DNA of 45,127 nt, taken from the NCBI GenBank assembly GCA_016284875.1, contig JAEEPS010000019.1:1-45127 (forward strand), given 5' to 3'. The notes beneath the pieces are model-generated. The model was given only the letters and a program-made list of their open reading frames with translations. It made no database searches and was not told where the DNA came from. Numbering within the stretch: the stretch's first letter is position 1; each line of letters begins with the position of its first letter. Source of the DNA: Salinivirgaceae bacterium. Its GTDB lineage: Bacteria > Bacteroidota > Bacteroidia > Bacteroidales > SZUA-534. The translations under genes were made by a program, and so were the position numbers. Of the stretch, positions 24,795-33,849 are shown piece by piece.

Positions 24795-27700
24795 ATGAAA
24801 CGCATTTTTACTCTTTTGTTTGGCGCAATGCTTGTAGGACAGGCATGGGCACAGACAACTTTTGTAGTTGACAGTTTAAAGTATACGGTTACTGATGAGA
24901 CGAATCATGAAGTTTCCGTTGGCAGCGCAGAAAACAAGCCCGATGGCGATCTCGTAATACCATCCATAGTTGAAAAAGGTGGAGTAACTTATACTGTTAC
25001 GAGCATTGTAGATAGTGCGTTTTCAATGTGCGTTAATTTGACATCTGTGACTATACCAAATTCTATTCTGTTCATTTACAAACATGCATTTTATGGTTGT
25101 AACAGTCTCACATCGGTTTCTATCCCCAAATCTGTAGTATGTATTGAAAACGGAGCATTTGAAAACTGTAATAATTTAGCAAAAGCCACATTTGGGAGTA
25201 TCGAAAGTATGTGTAATATCTCATATCTTACCGCTTCTGCCAACCCTTTATATTATGCACATCATCTTTATATAGAGGGGGAAGAAGTGACAGATATTGT
25301 TATTCCTGATAATATTACAAATATATGCTGGAGTGCATTTATTGGGTGCAGTAGCCTAACCTCTGTTACTATTCCCAAATCAGTTATTAAAATCCAACCT
25401 TTTGCGTTTGGTAGTTGTTCCAATTTGACAAATGTATATTTAGATGATAATAACGAAAATTTCACATTGGAAGATGGAGTATTGTTTAATAAGGATAAAA
25501 CGCAATTAATATGCAGTTTAACAAAGAAAGCAGGTAATTATACCATACCCCATTCAGTTACAAGCATAAATGAGGGTGCTTTTTATAATTGTGGAGGCCT
25601 TACTTCAGTAACCATTCCTAATTCAGTTTCAAACATTGGGAGATTTGCGTTTAGTCTTTGTACTGGTTTGACTTCGATAACTATTCCAGAGTCAGTTACA
25701 GATATTAGTGAATCGGCATTTTCATATTGTTACGGACTAACAACAGTAAATATTCCCGAATCGGTTACAACCATTGAAGAATCAGTGTTTAAGGCATGCA
25801 CATACTTGACTTCAATTAGCATTCCTAATTCTATAACATCCATTGGTAAACAAGCATTCTCATACTGCTATCGATTGACTTCCGTTACCATTCCTAAATC
25901 TGTTGAAAGCATCGATGACGAAGCCTTTAATAATTGTTACGATTTAAGCCATATTGTGTGCTATGGGGCATTAAACTACAATTCGGAACTACCGACCATT
26001 GGTGATAAGGTGTTTGATAACAGAAATTGTACGATAACCGTACCTTGTGGGCAAACACAAAACTATAAGGATTCGGATTGGGGGCAGTATACAAATCTAA
26101 CATATAATGAAGATTATCTGTATGAGTTCACTGCCGAAGCCAACAATCAGGAGATGGGCAGTGTTGAGATTCTTCAAATGCCCGACTGCTCAACCCCTGC
26201 AAAAGTCAAGGCTACGGCCAACGAAGGATATGTTTTTGTGATGTGGGACGACAAAAGTACCAATGAAGAAAACAGCAACGTACATGTTAGCGGTGACAGG
26301 CACTGCACCGCCTATTTCGCCCCTGCCGATGCCGACATCAACATCATTCCAAAGAACTACAATACAGCCTTTTGGTACTACAACAGCGACACAAAAACGC
26401 TGCACGTTGGCGGTCACGGTGACTTGACAATCGAAGCCGATTACATGTGGGGCGATTTGCCGAAAACCGAGGTGGAGCACGTGTTTATCGAAGATGGTTT
26501 TACTTATATCGATGCATCTACGTTTCAAAATTTCACTGCGTTGAAAGACGTACGTTTGCCAGCAACACTGAAAAAGGTTGGCAGTACAGCGTTTAATGGC
26601 TGCGAGAGCCTTGAGTCGGTTGTGATTCCCGAAGGTGTTACAGAGATTGAGTATGCTGCATTTAACGGCTGTAGCAGTATGAAGTATGCCGTGCTGCCAA
26701 CTACCTTGCAGCGACTTTGGACGTATGCGTTCTCTTCATGCACATTGCTCGATTCCATTGTAGTTAAGAACAGCACCGTGATTGAAATACCTTCAATGGT
26801 ATTCGGCGGGTCGGTAAATAAGAAGTTCTATATTCCTTGCGGGAAAAAATCGGCATACATCAATAGTGATTGGGAGATATATGTAACCAGCGAAAACAAC
26901 TTTGTTGAGACAATGGTTTACGATTTGAGTGTTGCCACGAGCGACAAAGAGCGAGGTACGGCGGCCATTACACAGGCTCCCGATTGTGGCACAAACGCAA
27001 TAGTAACTGCCACTGCCAAAAAGAATTACCAGTTCCTGAAATGGAGCGATGGAGCAAATGCAAATCCGTATATATTATCTGTTGATAAAGACACTTTGCT
27101 CACGGCAATATTTGTGGGTAAAGAATCAACAATAACGGTTTCAGCCGATACCAATGGTGTAGTTAGCGTTCCAAACGCAGCCCATTTTGAGGATACGGTG
27201 CAACTAACTGTTACGCCCAAAATAGGTTATAAAATTGACAATCTTGCTGTTATTACTACCGATAGCGCTGTAACATTACACAACAACCGTTTTTTGATGC
27301 CAGCAACGGCAGTGACTATCAAAGCGTCGTTTAAACTGATTGATTATCAAATCACAACTAATGCAAAAAACGGTACAATCATAGTTCCCGAAACTGCGCA
27401 CTATGGTGATAATGTGACTTTTAGTATTAAACCTGATGTTGGCTATGAATTATCATCAGTCAGTGTTAAAGACACAAACGACAAGAATGTCCAACTGATT
27501 GACGATAAGTCATTTGTAATGCCAGCAACAGATATTGTCATTTCTGCTAAATTCAAACAGATTGATTATCAAATCACAACTGAAGCGGAAAATGGTAAAA
27601 TATTAATTCCTGAAACATCGCATTATGGCGATACAGTAACGTTTAGTATAAAACCCGATATTGGCTATGAATTATTATCAGTCAGTGTTAAAGATACCAA

Positions 27701-28424
27701 TGATAAGAATATTCAACTGGCTGATAATAAATTTTTGATGCCCGCAACTGATGTGAATATTTCAGCAACGTTCAAACTGGCTGATTATAAGATTACTGTC
27801 GATATTAAGAATGGAAAAATCACCGTGCCCGAAACCGCGCATTATGGCGATACGGTGATGTATGAATTAGAAATTGACCATGGATATTGGTTGAGCCAGT
27901 TAAGCGTAAATTACAGTTATTCTGCGAATAAACAGTTTTTCATCATGCCTGCAGAAGACCTGACAATAACGGCAGAAATCCTGCGAATCAGTCACAGTGT
28001 TAGATTTGAGAACGACGAATGGCGTGAATATTTAGGCGACACAGTAACACTCGATATCGAGCCAAGCAGTGGCTCGCGTATTGAACTTTACTTCAGGGAT
28101 TTATTGGGTACCGATATCGAAGTTGAGATGGTGGGTGAAACATCATTTATCATGCCCGATTCCGATGTGGAAGTGATGTATAGTTATGTAGAGGTAAAGA
28201 ACACTGCCGTTGCCGAATCCGCCGCCGATAATTTGCTGGTTTACGCCCACGGCAACACCATCATTGTTGAGAACGCCACCGATGAAATCTGCGTTTATGA
28301 TGCAATGGGACGTTTGATTGTAGAGACGCCACATTGTGACGTCTCTACCGAAATCCGCATCAACACCGCTGGTGTTTACATTGTGAAGGTTGGCAACATT
28401 GCAAAACGGGTGATGGTGAATTGA
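24795..28424 (+). CDS. BspA-type LRR surface protein with InlB-like repeats and T9SS sorting domain
   Basis: The 1209-residue protein has a signal peptide (MKRIFTLLFGAMLVGQAWA, then QTTF). Residues about 55-410 are BspA/Treponema-type LRRs (repeated LTSVTIPNSVTSIG..AFS.C). An InlB-type beta repeat follows (EMGSVEILQ..FVMWDD), then a second short LRR block (about 520-690), another beta repeat, and four to five 73-74-residue beta repeats (about 775-1070). Residues about 1140-1209 form a C-terminal sorting domain (ICVYDAMGRLIVE..AGVYIVKV..RVMVN) for type IX secretion. BspA-family proteins are adhesins that bind host matrix, mucin or other cells. The first ~1.3 kb is markedly AT-richer than the rest of the gene. 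A REP-like palindrome is embedded near the end. Confidence 0.88.
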   Translation: MKRIFTLLFGAMLVGQAWAQTTFVVDSLKYTVTDETNHEVSVGSAENKPDGDLVIPSIVEKGGVTYTVTSIVDSAFSMCVNLTSVTIPNSILFIYKHAFYGCNSLTSVSIPKSVVCIENGAFENCNNLAKATFGSIESMCNISYLTASANPLYYAHHLYIEGEEVTDIVIPDNITNICWSAFIGCSSLTSVTIPKSVIKIQPFAFGSCSNLTNVYLDDNNENFTLEDGVLFNKDKTQLICSLTKKAGNYTIPHSVTSINEGAFYNCGGLTSVTIPNSVSNIGRFAFSLCTGLTSITIPESVTDISESAFSYCYGLTTVNIPESVTTIEESVFKACTYLTSISIPNSITSIGKQAFSYCYRLTSVTIPKSVESIDDEAFNNCYDLSHIVCYGALNYNSELPTIGDKVFDNRNCTITVPCGQTQNYKDSDWGQYTNLTYNEDYLYEFTAEANNQEMGSVEILQMPDCSTPAKVKATANEGYVFVMWDDKSTNEENSNVHVSGDRHCTAYFAPADADINIIPKNYNTAFWYYNSDTKTLHVGGHGDLTIEADYMWGDLPKTEVEHVFIEDGFTYIDASTFQNFTALKDVRLPATLKKVGSTAFNGCESLESVVIPEGVTEIEYAAFNGCSSMKYAVLPTTLQRLWTYAFSSCTLLDSIVVKNSTVIEIPSMVFGGSVNKKFYIPCGKKSAYINSDWEIYVTSENNFVETMVYDLSVATSDKERGTAAITQAPDCGTNAIVTATAKKNYQFLKWSDGANANPYILSVDKDTLLTAIFVGKESTITVSADTNGVVSVPNAAHFEDTVQLTVTPKIGYKIDNLAVITTDSAVTLHNNRFLMPATAVTIKASFKLIDYQITTNAKNGTIIVPETAHYGDNVTFSIKPDVGYELSSVSVKDTNDKNVQLIDDKSFVMPATDIVISAKFKQIDYQITTEAENGKILIPETSHYGDTVTFSIKPDIGYELLSVSVKDTNDKNIQLADNKFLMPATDVNISATFKLADYKITVDIKNGKITVPETAHYGDTVMYELEIDHGYWLSQLSVNYSYSANKQFFIMPAEDLTITAEILRISHSVRFENDEWREYLGDTVTLDIEPSSGSRIELYFRDLLGTDIEVEMVGETSFIMPDSDVEVMYSYVEVKNTAVAESAADNLLVYAHGNTIIVENATDEICVYDAMGRLIVETPHCDVSTEIRINTAGVYIVKVGNIAKRVMVN
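27339..28000 (+). repeat. Tandem ~222-bp coding repeats in the surface protein
   Basis: The string ATTGATTATC occurs at 27339 and 27561, 222 bp apart, and a diverged unit begins 219 bp later near 27780. Units encode IDYQITT..NG.I.VPETAHYGD..TFSIKPD.GYEL. The first two are nearly identical at DNA level, indicating recent duplication or recombination. Confidence 0.85.
28320..28348. repeat. REP-like palindrome inside the T9SS sorting domain coding sequence
   Basis: GTAGAGACG (28320-28328) and CGTCTCTAC (28340-28348) are perfect inverted arms; the centre CCACATTGTGA adds a CACA/TGTG pairing, so about 13 of 14 positions per arm pair. The GTAGAGACG...CGTCTCTAC type of palindrome is one I recognise from intergenic repeats of various bacteria. 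Here it is in frame and encodes part of VETPHCDVST. Confidence 0.8.
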
Positions 28425-28726
28425 TGGTTTGTTCCAAATAATGAAATTATATGGAAGGGGCGAAAGTTTTTTTGCCCCTTTCCATTTTAATAACCCATTT
28501 GCAAGGTGTTTTGTAAAATTTTCAATCAGATTTCTGAAAAAATTACCAGCGCAACGACACCCATTCAACTCCAATTCCTACTGCTATAAACGTGTTTTTA
28601 CAGCGGTAAAAATCGCTCAATTTTGTTTGGCTATCGGCTCGCCATTCGTCGATAAAATCCTAATACATCGGCGATTGGCATATTTTTTGCTTTTTGAGCA
28701 TTCGCTTAATTAAAACTGATTGTATT
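28425..28726. other. Intergenic region with terminator and a small palindrome
   Basis: The 302 bp hold the terminator at 28453-28487, then AT-rich sequence. TTTTTAC (28595-28601) and GTAAAAA (28606-28612) make a 7-bp palindrome with a 4-nt loop, about 115 bp before the acyl-CoA synthetase start, which could be an operator. A 94-codon frame across the region has no family resemblance and is not called. Confidence 0.5.
28453..28487 (+). terminator. Intrinsic terminator of the 1209-residue surface protein gene
   Basis: GGAAGGGGC (28453-28461) pairs with GCCCCTTTCC (28474-28483) with a single bulged T, followed by ATTTT. It lies 28 bp past the stop. Confidence 0.75.
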
Positions 28727-30391
28727 ATGGTAGTACAAGGCAATTTGGTCAAGGCTTTCGAGTCGACCTTCAAGAAACACTGGGATTTACCTGCTCTTTC
28801 GATTTACAAGGGCGAAACCCTGACCTACGGCGATATGGCCGTGCTGATTGAGAAAATCCACATTATGTTCGCACAGTGCGGCGTGAAACCTGGCGACAAA
28901 ATCGCACTTATCGGCAAGAGCCACCCACACTGGGCGGTATCATACATTGCCACAGTTACTTACGGCTGCACAATCGTGCCAATTCTGGTCGATTTCCATC
29001 CGAACGATGTGCAAAACCTTATCACTCACTCTGATGCAGTGATGCTTTTCTGCGGCGATATGGTTCTGCCAAGTCTCTCGGCTGAGAAAATGCCGTTGCT
29101 GCGCGCCATCATCAATATGACCAACTACACAGTGGCCTTTGAGCGCGACGAGTACAACGTGAAAGCCGTGATGGACAACATCGACGAACTTTTTGCAAAG
29201 AAATATCCTAACGGATTCACTGCCAACGATGTGAACTACGAGGCTGTTGACGGCGAGGCACTTGCCGTAATCAGTTACACATCGGGCACAACGGGCTTCT
29301 CGAAAGGCGTTATGCTGCCGCACCGCAGTCTGATGGCCAACATCGAGTATGCTGAGCGCAATATGGAACTCAATGCGGGCGACCGTATGTTGAGCATCCT
29401 GCCGCTGGCACACGCCTACGGCTGCTCTTTCGAACTTCTGTGGCCATTATGCGTGGGCACTCACATCACATTCCTTGGCCGCTCGGCTGGCCCGTCGGTG
29501 CTGCTCGAGGCCTTCAAGGTTGTGAAACCGCACCTGTTGCTGCTGGTTCCGCTGCTCATCGAGAAGATTTACAAGAAACAAGTGCTGCCGAAAATCAGCA
29601 CCACTGGTATGAAAATCGCCCTGCACACACCAATACTCAGCGGCATCATCTGCAAGAAGATACGCGAATCGCTGGCCGCATCGTTCGGCGACAGTTTCCG
29701 CGAGGTTGTGATTGGCGGTGCTGCCCTTAATCCTGAGGTTGAGGCATTCCTGCACAAAATCAAATTCCACTATTCGGTTGGCTACGGTATGACCGAATGC
29801 GGCCCGCTGGTAAGTTACGCAGGCTGGCGCAGCGCTCGTATGGGCTCGTGCGGAAAATTGGTTGACGCTCTTGAAATGACCATCGACTCACCGGATCCGG
29901 AGAAACAGCCGGGCGAGATTATGGTTCGCGGCGAGGGCGCTATGCTCGGCTACTACAAGAATCCGGCTGCAACCGAAAAGACCATCGACAAAGAAGGCTG
30001 GCTGCACACCGGCGACCTTGGCGTACTCGACAAAGACGGATTCATCCACCTGAAAGGCCGCAGCAAGAGTATGATTCTTGGCCCGTCGGGTGAGAACATC
30101 TACCCTGAGGAGATTGAGGCAAAACTGAACGCTCTGCCGTATGTTCAGGAGCAATTGGTTATCTCGGACCAAAACAAACTTGTTGCGTTGGTTTATCCCG
30201 ATGTTGACCTGATGAAGAACAAAGGCCTTCAGATGGCTGACCTTGAGGAGATTATGGAGAATAACCGCCGCGAGTTGAACGACACACTGCCGAAATTTAT
30301 GCAGGTATCGCGCATCCAACTGCAGGAGAAAGAGTTTGAGAAAACACCGAAACAGAGCATCAAACGCTTCCTGTACGAGAATCAGAATTAA
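28727..30391 (+). CDS. AMP-dependent acyl-CoA synthetase (long-chain fatty acid CoA ligase type)
   Basis: The 554-residue adenylate-forming enzyme activates a carboxylic acid, most likely a fatty acid, with ATP and CoA. Motifs in order: the P-loop YTSGTTGFSKGV, LPLAHAYGCSFELL, the VGYGMTECGP adenylate motif, GWLHTGDLG, and KGRSKSMILGPSGENIYPEEIE at the domain hinge; the catalytic C-terminal Lys is in KTPKQSIKRF. The length and the short linker fit Bacteroidota FadD-like ligases. An ATG at 28694 would add 11 residues without family similarity; ATG 28727 is chosen. It is a single gene between two terminators. Whether it feeds degradation, phospholipid synthesis or an aryl-polyene-like pathway beyond the window cannot be told. 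Confidence 0.9.
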   Translation: MVVQGNLVKAFESTFKKHWDLPALSIYKGETLTYGDMAVLIEKIHIMFAQCGVKPGDKIALIGKSHPHWAVSYIATVTYGCTIVPILVDFHPNDVQNLITHSDAVMLFCGDMVLPSLSAEKMPLLRAIINMTNYTVAFERDEYNVKAVMDNIDELFAKKYPNGFTANDVNYEAVDGEALAVISYTSGTTGFSKGVMLPHRSLMANIEYAERNMELNAGDRMLSILPLAHAYGCSFELLWPLCVGTHITFLGRSAGPSVLLEAFKVVKPHLLLLVPLLIEKIYKKQVLPKISTTGMKIALHTPILSGIICKKIRESLAASFGDSFREVVIGGAALNPEVEAFLHKIKFHYSVGYGMTECGPLVSYAGWRSARMGSCGKLVDALEMTIDSPDPEKQPGEIMVRGEGAMLGYYKNPAATEKTIDKEGWLHTGDLGVLDKDGFIHLKGRSKSMILGPSGENIYPEEIEAKLNALPYVQEQLVISDQNKLVALVYPDVDLMKNKGLQMADLEEIMENNRRELNDTLPKFMQVSRIQLQEKEFEKTPKQSIKRFLYENQN

Positions 30392-30419
30392 TTTTTCATA
30401 GGTTAATAATTTGGTTGGG

Positions 30420-30450
30420 GTGCAGTCGGGTTTCCGGCTGCACTTTTTTT
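30420..30450 (+). terminator. Intrinsic terminator of the acyl-CoA synthetase gene
   Basis: GTGCAGTCGG (30420-30429) pairs with CCGGCTGCAC (30434-30443), one G-T pair, followed by seven T residues. Confidence 0.9.
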
Positions 30451-30508
30451 GTGCGTTCTTCGCCGTAAGCGAATCCTAAATCCTAACCGCTAAATCCTAA
30501 ATAAATCA

Positions 30509-30516
30509 TATCTTTG
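30509..30516 (+). promoter_or_regulatory. -7 promoter element of lysS
   Basis: TATCTTTG followed by CA is an exact match to the Bacteroidota -7 consensus, 27 bp before the lysS ATG. It is preceded by CCTAAATCC-type repeats (30475-30507), where a -33 element would lie; none is clear. Confidence 0.6.
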
Positions 30517-30542
30517 CACCCAAAATTTTACATAGCAAGAAA

Positions 30543-32261
30543 ATGAGCAACATCGAACTTAGCGAGCAGGAACTGCAACGCCGTCAGAGCCTTGCAGAAC
30601 TTCGCAATTTGGGCATCGACCCCTATCCGGCAGCCGAATATGTGGTTTCGGCCTACTCTACCGACATTAAAAACGAGTTCAAAGACGATGCGCCGCAGCG
30701 CGACGTGACCATTGCCGGCCGCATTATGAGCCGCCGCATTATGGGCAAGGCGTCGTTTATCGAACTGCAGGACAGCAAGGGCCGCATTCAGGTTTACATT
30801 GCCCGCGACGGCATCTGCCCCGAGGACAATGCCGATATGTACAACGTGGTGTTCAAGAAACTGCTTGATATTGGCGACTTTATCGGCATAAAAGGATATG
30901 TTTTCCGCACACAGATGGGCGAGATTTCGGTCCACGCAAGTGAACTGACAGTGCTGAGCAAGAGCCTGCGCCCGCTGCCAATCGTCAAATATAAAGATGG
31001 TGTGGCTTACGACGCCTTCGACGACCCCGAGTTGCGCTACCGCCAACGTTATGTTGATTTGGTTGTAAACGACGGCGTTAAGGAAACTTTCCTGAAACGT
31101 GCCACAATCATCCGCACGCTGCGCTCGATACTTGACGAGGCCGGCTACACCGAGGTGGAAACGCCTACCCTTCAGGCAATTGCGGGCGGTGCGTCGGCTC
31201 GTCCGTTCATTACGCACTTCAATGCGCTTGATATTGATATGTATATGCGAATTGCCACCGAACTCTACCTTAAACGCTTGATTGTGGGCGGTTTCGAGGG
31301 TGTTTACGAGATTGGCAAGAATTTCCGCAACGAAGGTATGGACCGCAATCACAACCCTGAGTTCACTTGTATGGAACTTTACGTTCAGTATAAAGATTAC
31401 AATTGGATGATGAGTTTCACCGAGAGGATGCTCGAAAAAATCTGCATCGCGGTGAACGGCTGCACCGAGAGCAAAATCGGCGACAACATTGTGTCGTTCA
31501 AGGCCCCGTACCGCCGCCTGCCTATTCTCGACGCCATCAAAGAGAAGACCGGTTTCGACTGCAACGGCAAGTCGGAAGACGGAATACGCCAGTTCTGCCT
31601 GTCGAAGGGAATGGAAGTTGACGAGACAATGGGCAAGGGCAAACTCATCGACGAGATTTTCGGCGAGTTCTGCGAGGGCACATTCATCCAGCCGACATTC
31701 ATCACCGACTATCCGGTTGAAATGTCGCCACTTACAAAGATGCACCGCTCAAAACCGGGACTCACCGAGCGCTTTGAGTTGATGGTGAACGGCAAAGAGT
31801 TGGCCAACGCCTATTCAGAGTTAAACGACCCGATTGACCAGTACAACCGCTTTGTTGACCAGATGAAGTTGGCCGACAAGGGTGACGACGAGGCAATGAT
31901 TATCGACCACGATTTTATGCGCGCTCTCGAATACGGAATGCCGCCAACTTCGGGTATCGGCATCGGCATCGACCGCCTTGCAATGTTTATGATTGGCCAG
32001 CCAACCATTCAAGAGGTTCTGCTCTTCCCGCAAATGAAACCCGAGAAGAAGGCTCAGACCGTCACACCCGACGATTTTGTTGCGATTGGCGTTCCCGCCG
32101 AGTGGGCCGAAGTGGTTATCAAAGCCGGATTCAATTCGGTTGAGAACTTGCGCAACTGCAAGCCCACACAGGTGCATCAACAACTGAACGGCTACCGCAA
32201 AAAGAACAAACTTGAGATTCCCGCACTATCGCTCGACGATGTGCAGAAATGGTTTGAATAA
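30543..32261 (+). CDS. lysS: Lysyl-tRNA synthetase, class II
   Basis: The 572-residue enzyme charges tRNA-Lys. An OB-fold anticodon domain (about residues 55-150, VTIAGRIMSRRIMGKASFIELQD) precedes the class II core: motif 1 region around RATIIRTLRSILDEAGYTEVETP, motif 2 FRNEGMDRNHNPEFT and motif 3 GIGIGIDRLAM. After the core about 65 extra residues (TPDDFVAIGVPAEWAEVVIKAG and onward) form a small helical domain, possibly helix-hairpin-helix, which I associate with Bacteroidota LysRS and which is absent from E. coli LysS. It has its own promoter and terminator. Confidence 0.97.
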   Translation: MSNIELSEQELQRRQSLAELRNLGIDPYPAAEYVVSAYSTDIKNEFKDDAPQRDVTIAGRIMSRRIMGKASFIELQDSKGRIQVYIARDGICPEDNADMYNVVFKKLLDIGDFIGIKGYVFRTQMGEISVHASELTVLSKSLRPLPIVKYKDGVAYDAFDDPELRYRQRYVDLVVNDGVKETFLKRATIIRTLRSILDEAGYTEVETPTLQAIAGGASARPFITHFNALDIDMYMRIATELYLKRLIVGGFEGVYEIGKNFRNEGMDRNHNPEFTCMELYVQYKDYNWMMSFTERMLEKICIAVNGCTESKIGDNIVSFKAPYRRLPILDAIKEKTGFDCNGKSEDGIRQFCLSKGMEVDETMGKGKLIDEIFGEFCEGTFIQPTFITDYPVEMSPLTKMHRSKPGLTERFELMVNGKELANAYSELNDPIDQYNRFVDQMKLADKGDDEAMIIDHDFMRALEYGMPPTSGIGIGIDRLAMFMIGQPTIQEVLLFPQMKPEKKAQTVTPDDFVAIGVPAEWAEVVIKAGFNSVENLRNCKPTQVHQQLNGYRKKNKLEIPALSLDDVQKWFE

Positions 32262-32286
32262 CCTAACAAACAATAAATCAGACAGC

Positions 32287-32316
32287 AAAGTCCGTTGGAA
32301 ACAGCGGACTTTTTTT
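32287..32316 (+). terminator. Intrinsic terminator of lysS
   Basis: AAAGTCCG (32287-32294) pairs with CGGACTTT (32305-32312) around a 10-nt loop, followed by TTTT. The T-tract overlaps the stop of the convergent TPR gene. Confidence 0.85.
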
Positions 32317-33748
32317 ATTCCATCGCTCTAGATGCTTTTTGGTGGATGCTTTCGCCATAAATTGGCGAACTGATTTTTCGGCACAGTTTGAAATACTCGT
32401 CCGCCTTTGCGCGGTTGCCTTCCCGTTTGTAAATCAAGCCGATATAATAAGCCGAGTAGCAAGGATAGTATAGCGTTTTTTCAAGATTTCGGTCGATTGC
32501 AGCCTCGTAGAACCGTTTGGCATTCTCAAAATCGCCAGTTTTGTGGCATACGCGCCCCATTCGGTAGTTATATTCATTGGTCTGTATGGGCGAGAATCGC
32601 GTTTTTTGCTGACTTGCGGCTTCAAGAACTGATTTACAGAGTTGATAATCAGCCGCATCAAAAGCCAATCGCGCACGCAAAAGCAGCGTGTCCCAATAGT
32701 GGTACATGGCGCACTCATATTTGGCTTGAGCATCGAGCGGCGTGACCGCAACTGACTGCATAACTTTCAGACAGAGAGCCTCGCTGCCAGCGTTGTCGCC
32801 CTTCAAAAACAAATGCCACGCGAGTTTGAATTTGGCGTAAAGCACATTCGACGGGTTGTGCTGATTCTCGATGAACTGATGAAGGTAGAATTCACACGAG
32901 TCGTTCCCCGCATTGAGCATTGCGTTGCCAATCTTTAAATTAAGCAGATTAAAACGACCGCCAAAACATGATTCATAAGCCGACGACAGCGTTCTCAATG
33001 CCTGTGCCGTGCTGTCGGCAGCAATCAGCCGTTCGGCAGCAGTGTAAGCCGCAAGCGGGCTGCTTGTCCGCCATTCATAGCCAAACTTTTGCATCAGACG
33101 CAACGCTGCGCTGTTGTCATCGCTTGCCAACGGAAACAGCAGCATCGACGCGATTTCAATTTCGCGTTTAAACTGCTCTGGCATTTTTGTTTGCAGCGTA
33201 AGTTTCTCAACCACAGCGCAATACTGCTCTGTGCGCTCGGCGCTCGTGAGATTATCGGCAAACAGCGGGGCAACATTCTGCATCTGATTGTCCATAATCA
33301 GTTCAATAAGGCGAAAACGCTGTCGCATCCAATCTTCGCTGGCAAGACTGCCGAGGGCTTGCCGTGCCTTGATATATGCCGCGTATGCCGCCAAATATGA
33401 ATCGTTTACAAAATGCGCGTAACATTTCATCAGATAGATGTCGCTCAAGCATTGGAGGTAGTCGGGCGAGCCATTGTCGTAGTGCTTGATGCTTTTCAAA
33501 AACTCGGCAAACGCATCGGGCTGCGGTTTGTCCAGCGCTGACAACTGTTTGACAAACAGCGCATAAGCCGACAACCAAGTTTTTCTGTAACTGTCGGGCA
33601 TTTGCGCAATAATGTTGTCGGCCTTGCCAAACTCGAGGTTGATGATGGCCTCGTGGCATTCCGCACAACCATCGTGCGGCAGAGCCTTTATCGGCATCAG
33701 CACCGCGGCCAACACAATCACCAACATCAATCTGACGAGTCTGCACAT
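32315..33748 (-). CDS. Exported TPR-like protein with a CxxCH motif
   Basis: From ATG 33748 the protein has 477 residues and a signal peptide (hydrophobic LMLVIVLAAVLMP). Directly after it comes DGCAECHEAI (Cys28, Cys31, His32), which fits the c-type haem attachment motif CxxCH. The rest is helical with TPR-like pairs, clearest at the C-terminus (YNYRMGRVCHKTGDFENAKRFYEAAIDRN and YYIGLIYKREGNRAKADEYFKLC). An upstream ATG (33838) would bury the signal peptide behind 30 polar residues and is rejected. Related Bacteroidota TPR proteins start with a similar helix without the cysteines, so the motif may be chance. It is a single gene convergent with lysS. Function unknown. Confidence 0.72.
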   Translation of the reverse strand: MCRLVRLMLVIVLAAVLMPIKALPHDGCAECHEAIINLEFGKADNIIAQMPDSYRKTWLSAYALFVKQLSALDKPQPDAFAEFLKSIKHYDNGSPDYLQCLSDIYLMKCYAHFVNDSYLAAYAAYIKARQALGSLASEDWMRQRFRLIELIMDNQMQNVAPLFADNLTSAERTEQYCAVVEKLTLQTKMPEQFKREIEIASMLLFPLASDDNSAALRLMQKFGYEWRTSSPLAAYTAAERLIAADSTAQALRTLSSAYESCFGGRFNLLNLKIGNAMLNAGNDSCEFYLHQFIENQHNPSNVLYAKFKLAWHLFLKGDNAGSEALCLKVMQSVAVTPLDAQAKYECAMYHYWDTLLLRARLAFDAADYQLCKSVLEAASQQKTRFSPIQTNEYNYRMGRVCHKTGDFENAKRFYEAAIDRNLEKTLYYPCYSAYYIGLIYKREGNRAKADEYFKLCRKISSPIYGESIHQKASRAME

Positions 33749-33795
33749 AAGATGTTCCCTTTCTGCTGCCAAGTTACGGTTTGTTTGCGATAGTC

Positions 33796-33830
33796 GAAAA
33801 AAAAAGGATTGCCAATGCAGCAATCCTTTA
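33796..33830 (-). terminator. Intrinsic terminator of the NIF3/zinc-ribbon operon
   Basis: AAAGGATTGC (33804-33813) and GCAATCCTTT (33821-33830) form a 10-bp stem with a 7-nt loop; on the minus strand it is followed by a run of T residues. It ends the transcript of the gene at 33850. Confidence 0.9.
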
Positions 33831-33849
33831 TATAACAATCGGTTATTGA

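Noticed and set aside
28429..28713. 94-codon frame in the gap before the acyl-CoA synthetase
   Set aside because: It starts within a terminator hairpin, has no recognisable domain and an atypical residue composition.
30392..30542. Lysine riboswitch or T-box before lysS
   Set aside because: The leader after the -7 element is only about 20 nt, far too short for either.
30528..31745. 405-codon minus-strand frame opposite lysS
   Set aside because: It is fully antisense to a clear lysyl-tRNA synthetase and has no family resemblance; long antisense frames are expected with this codon use.
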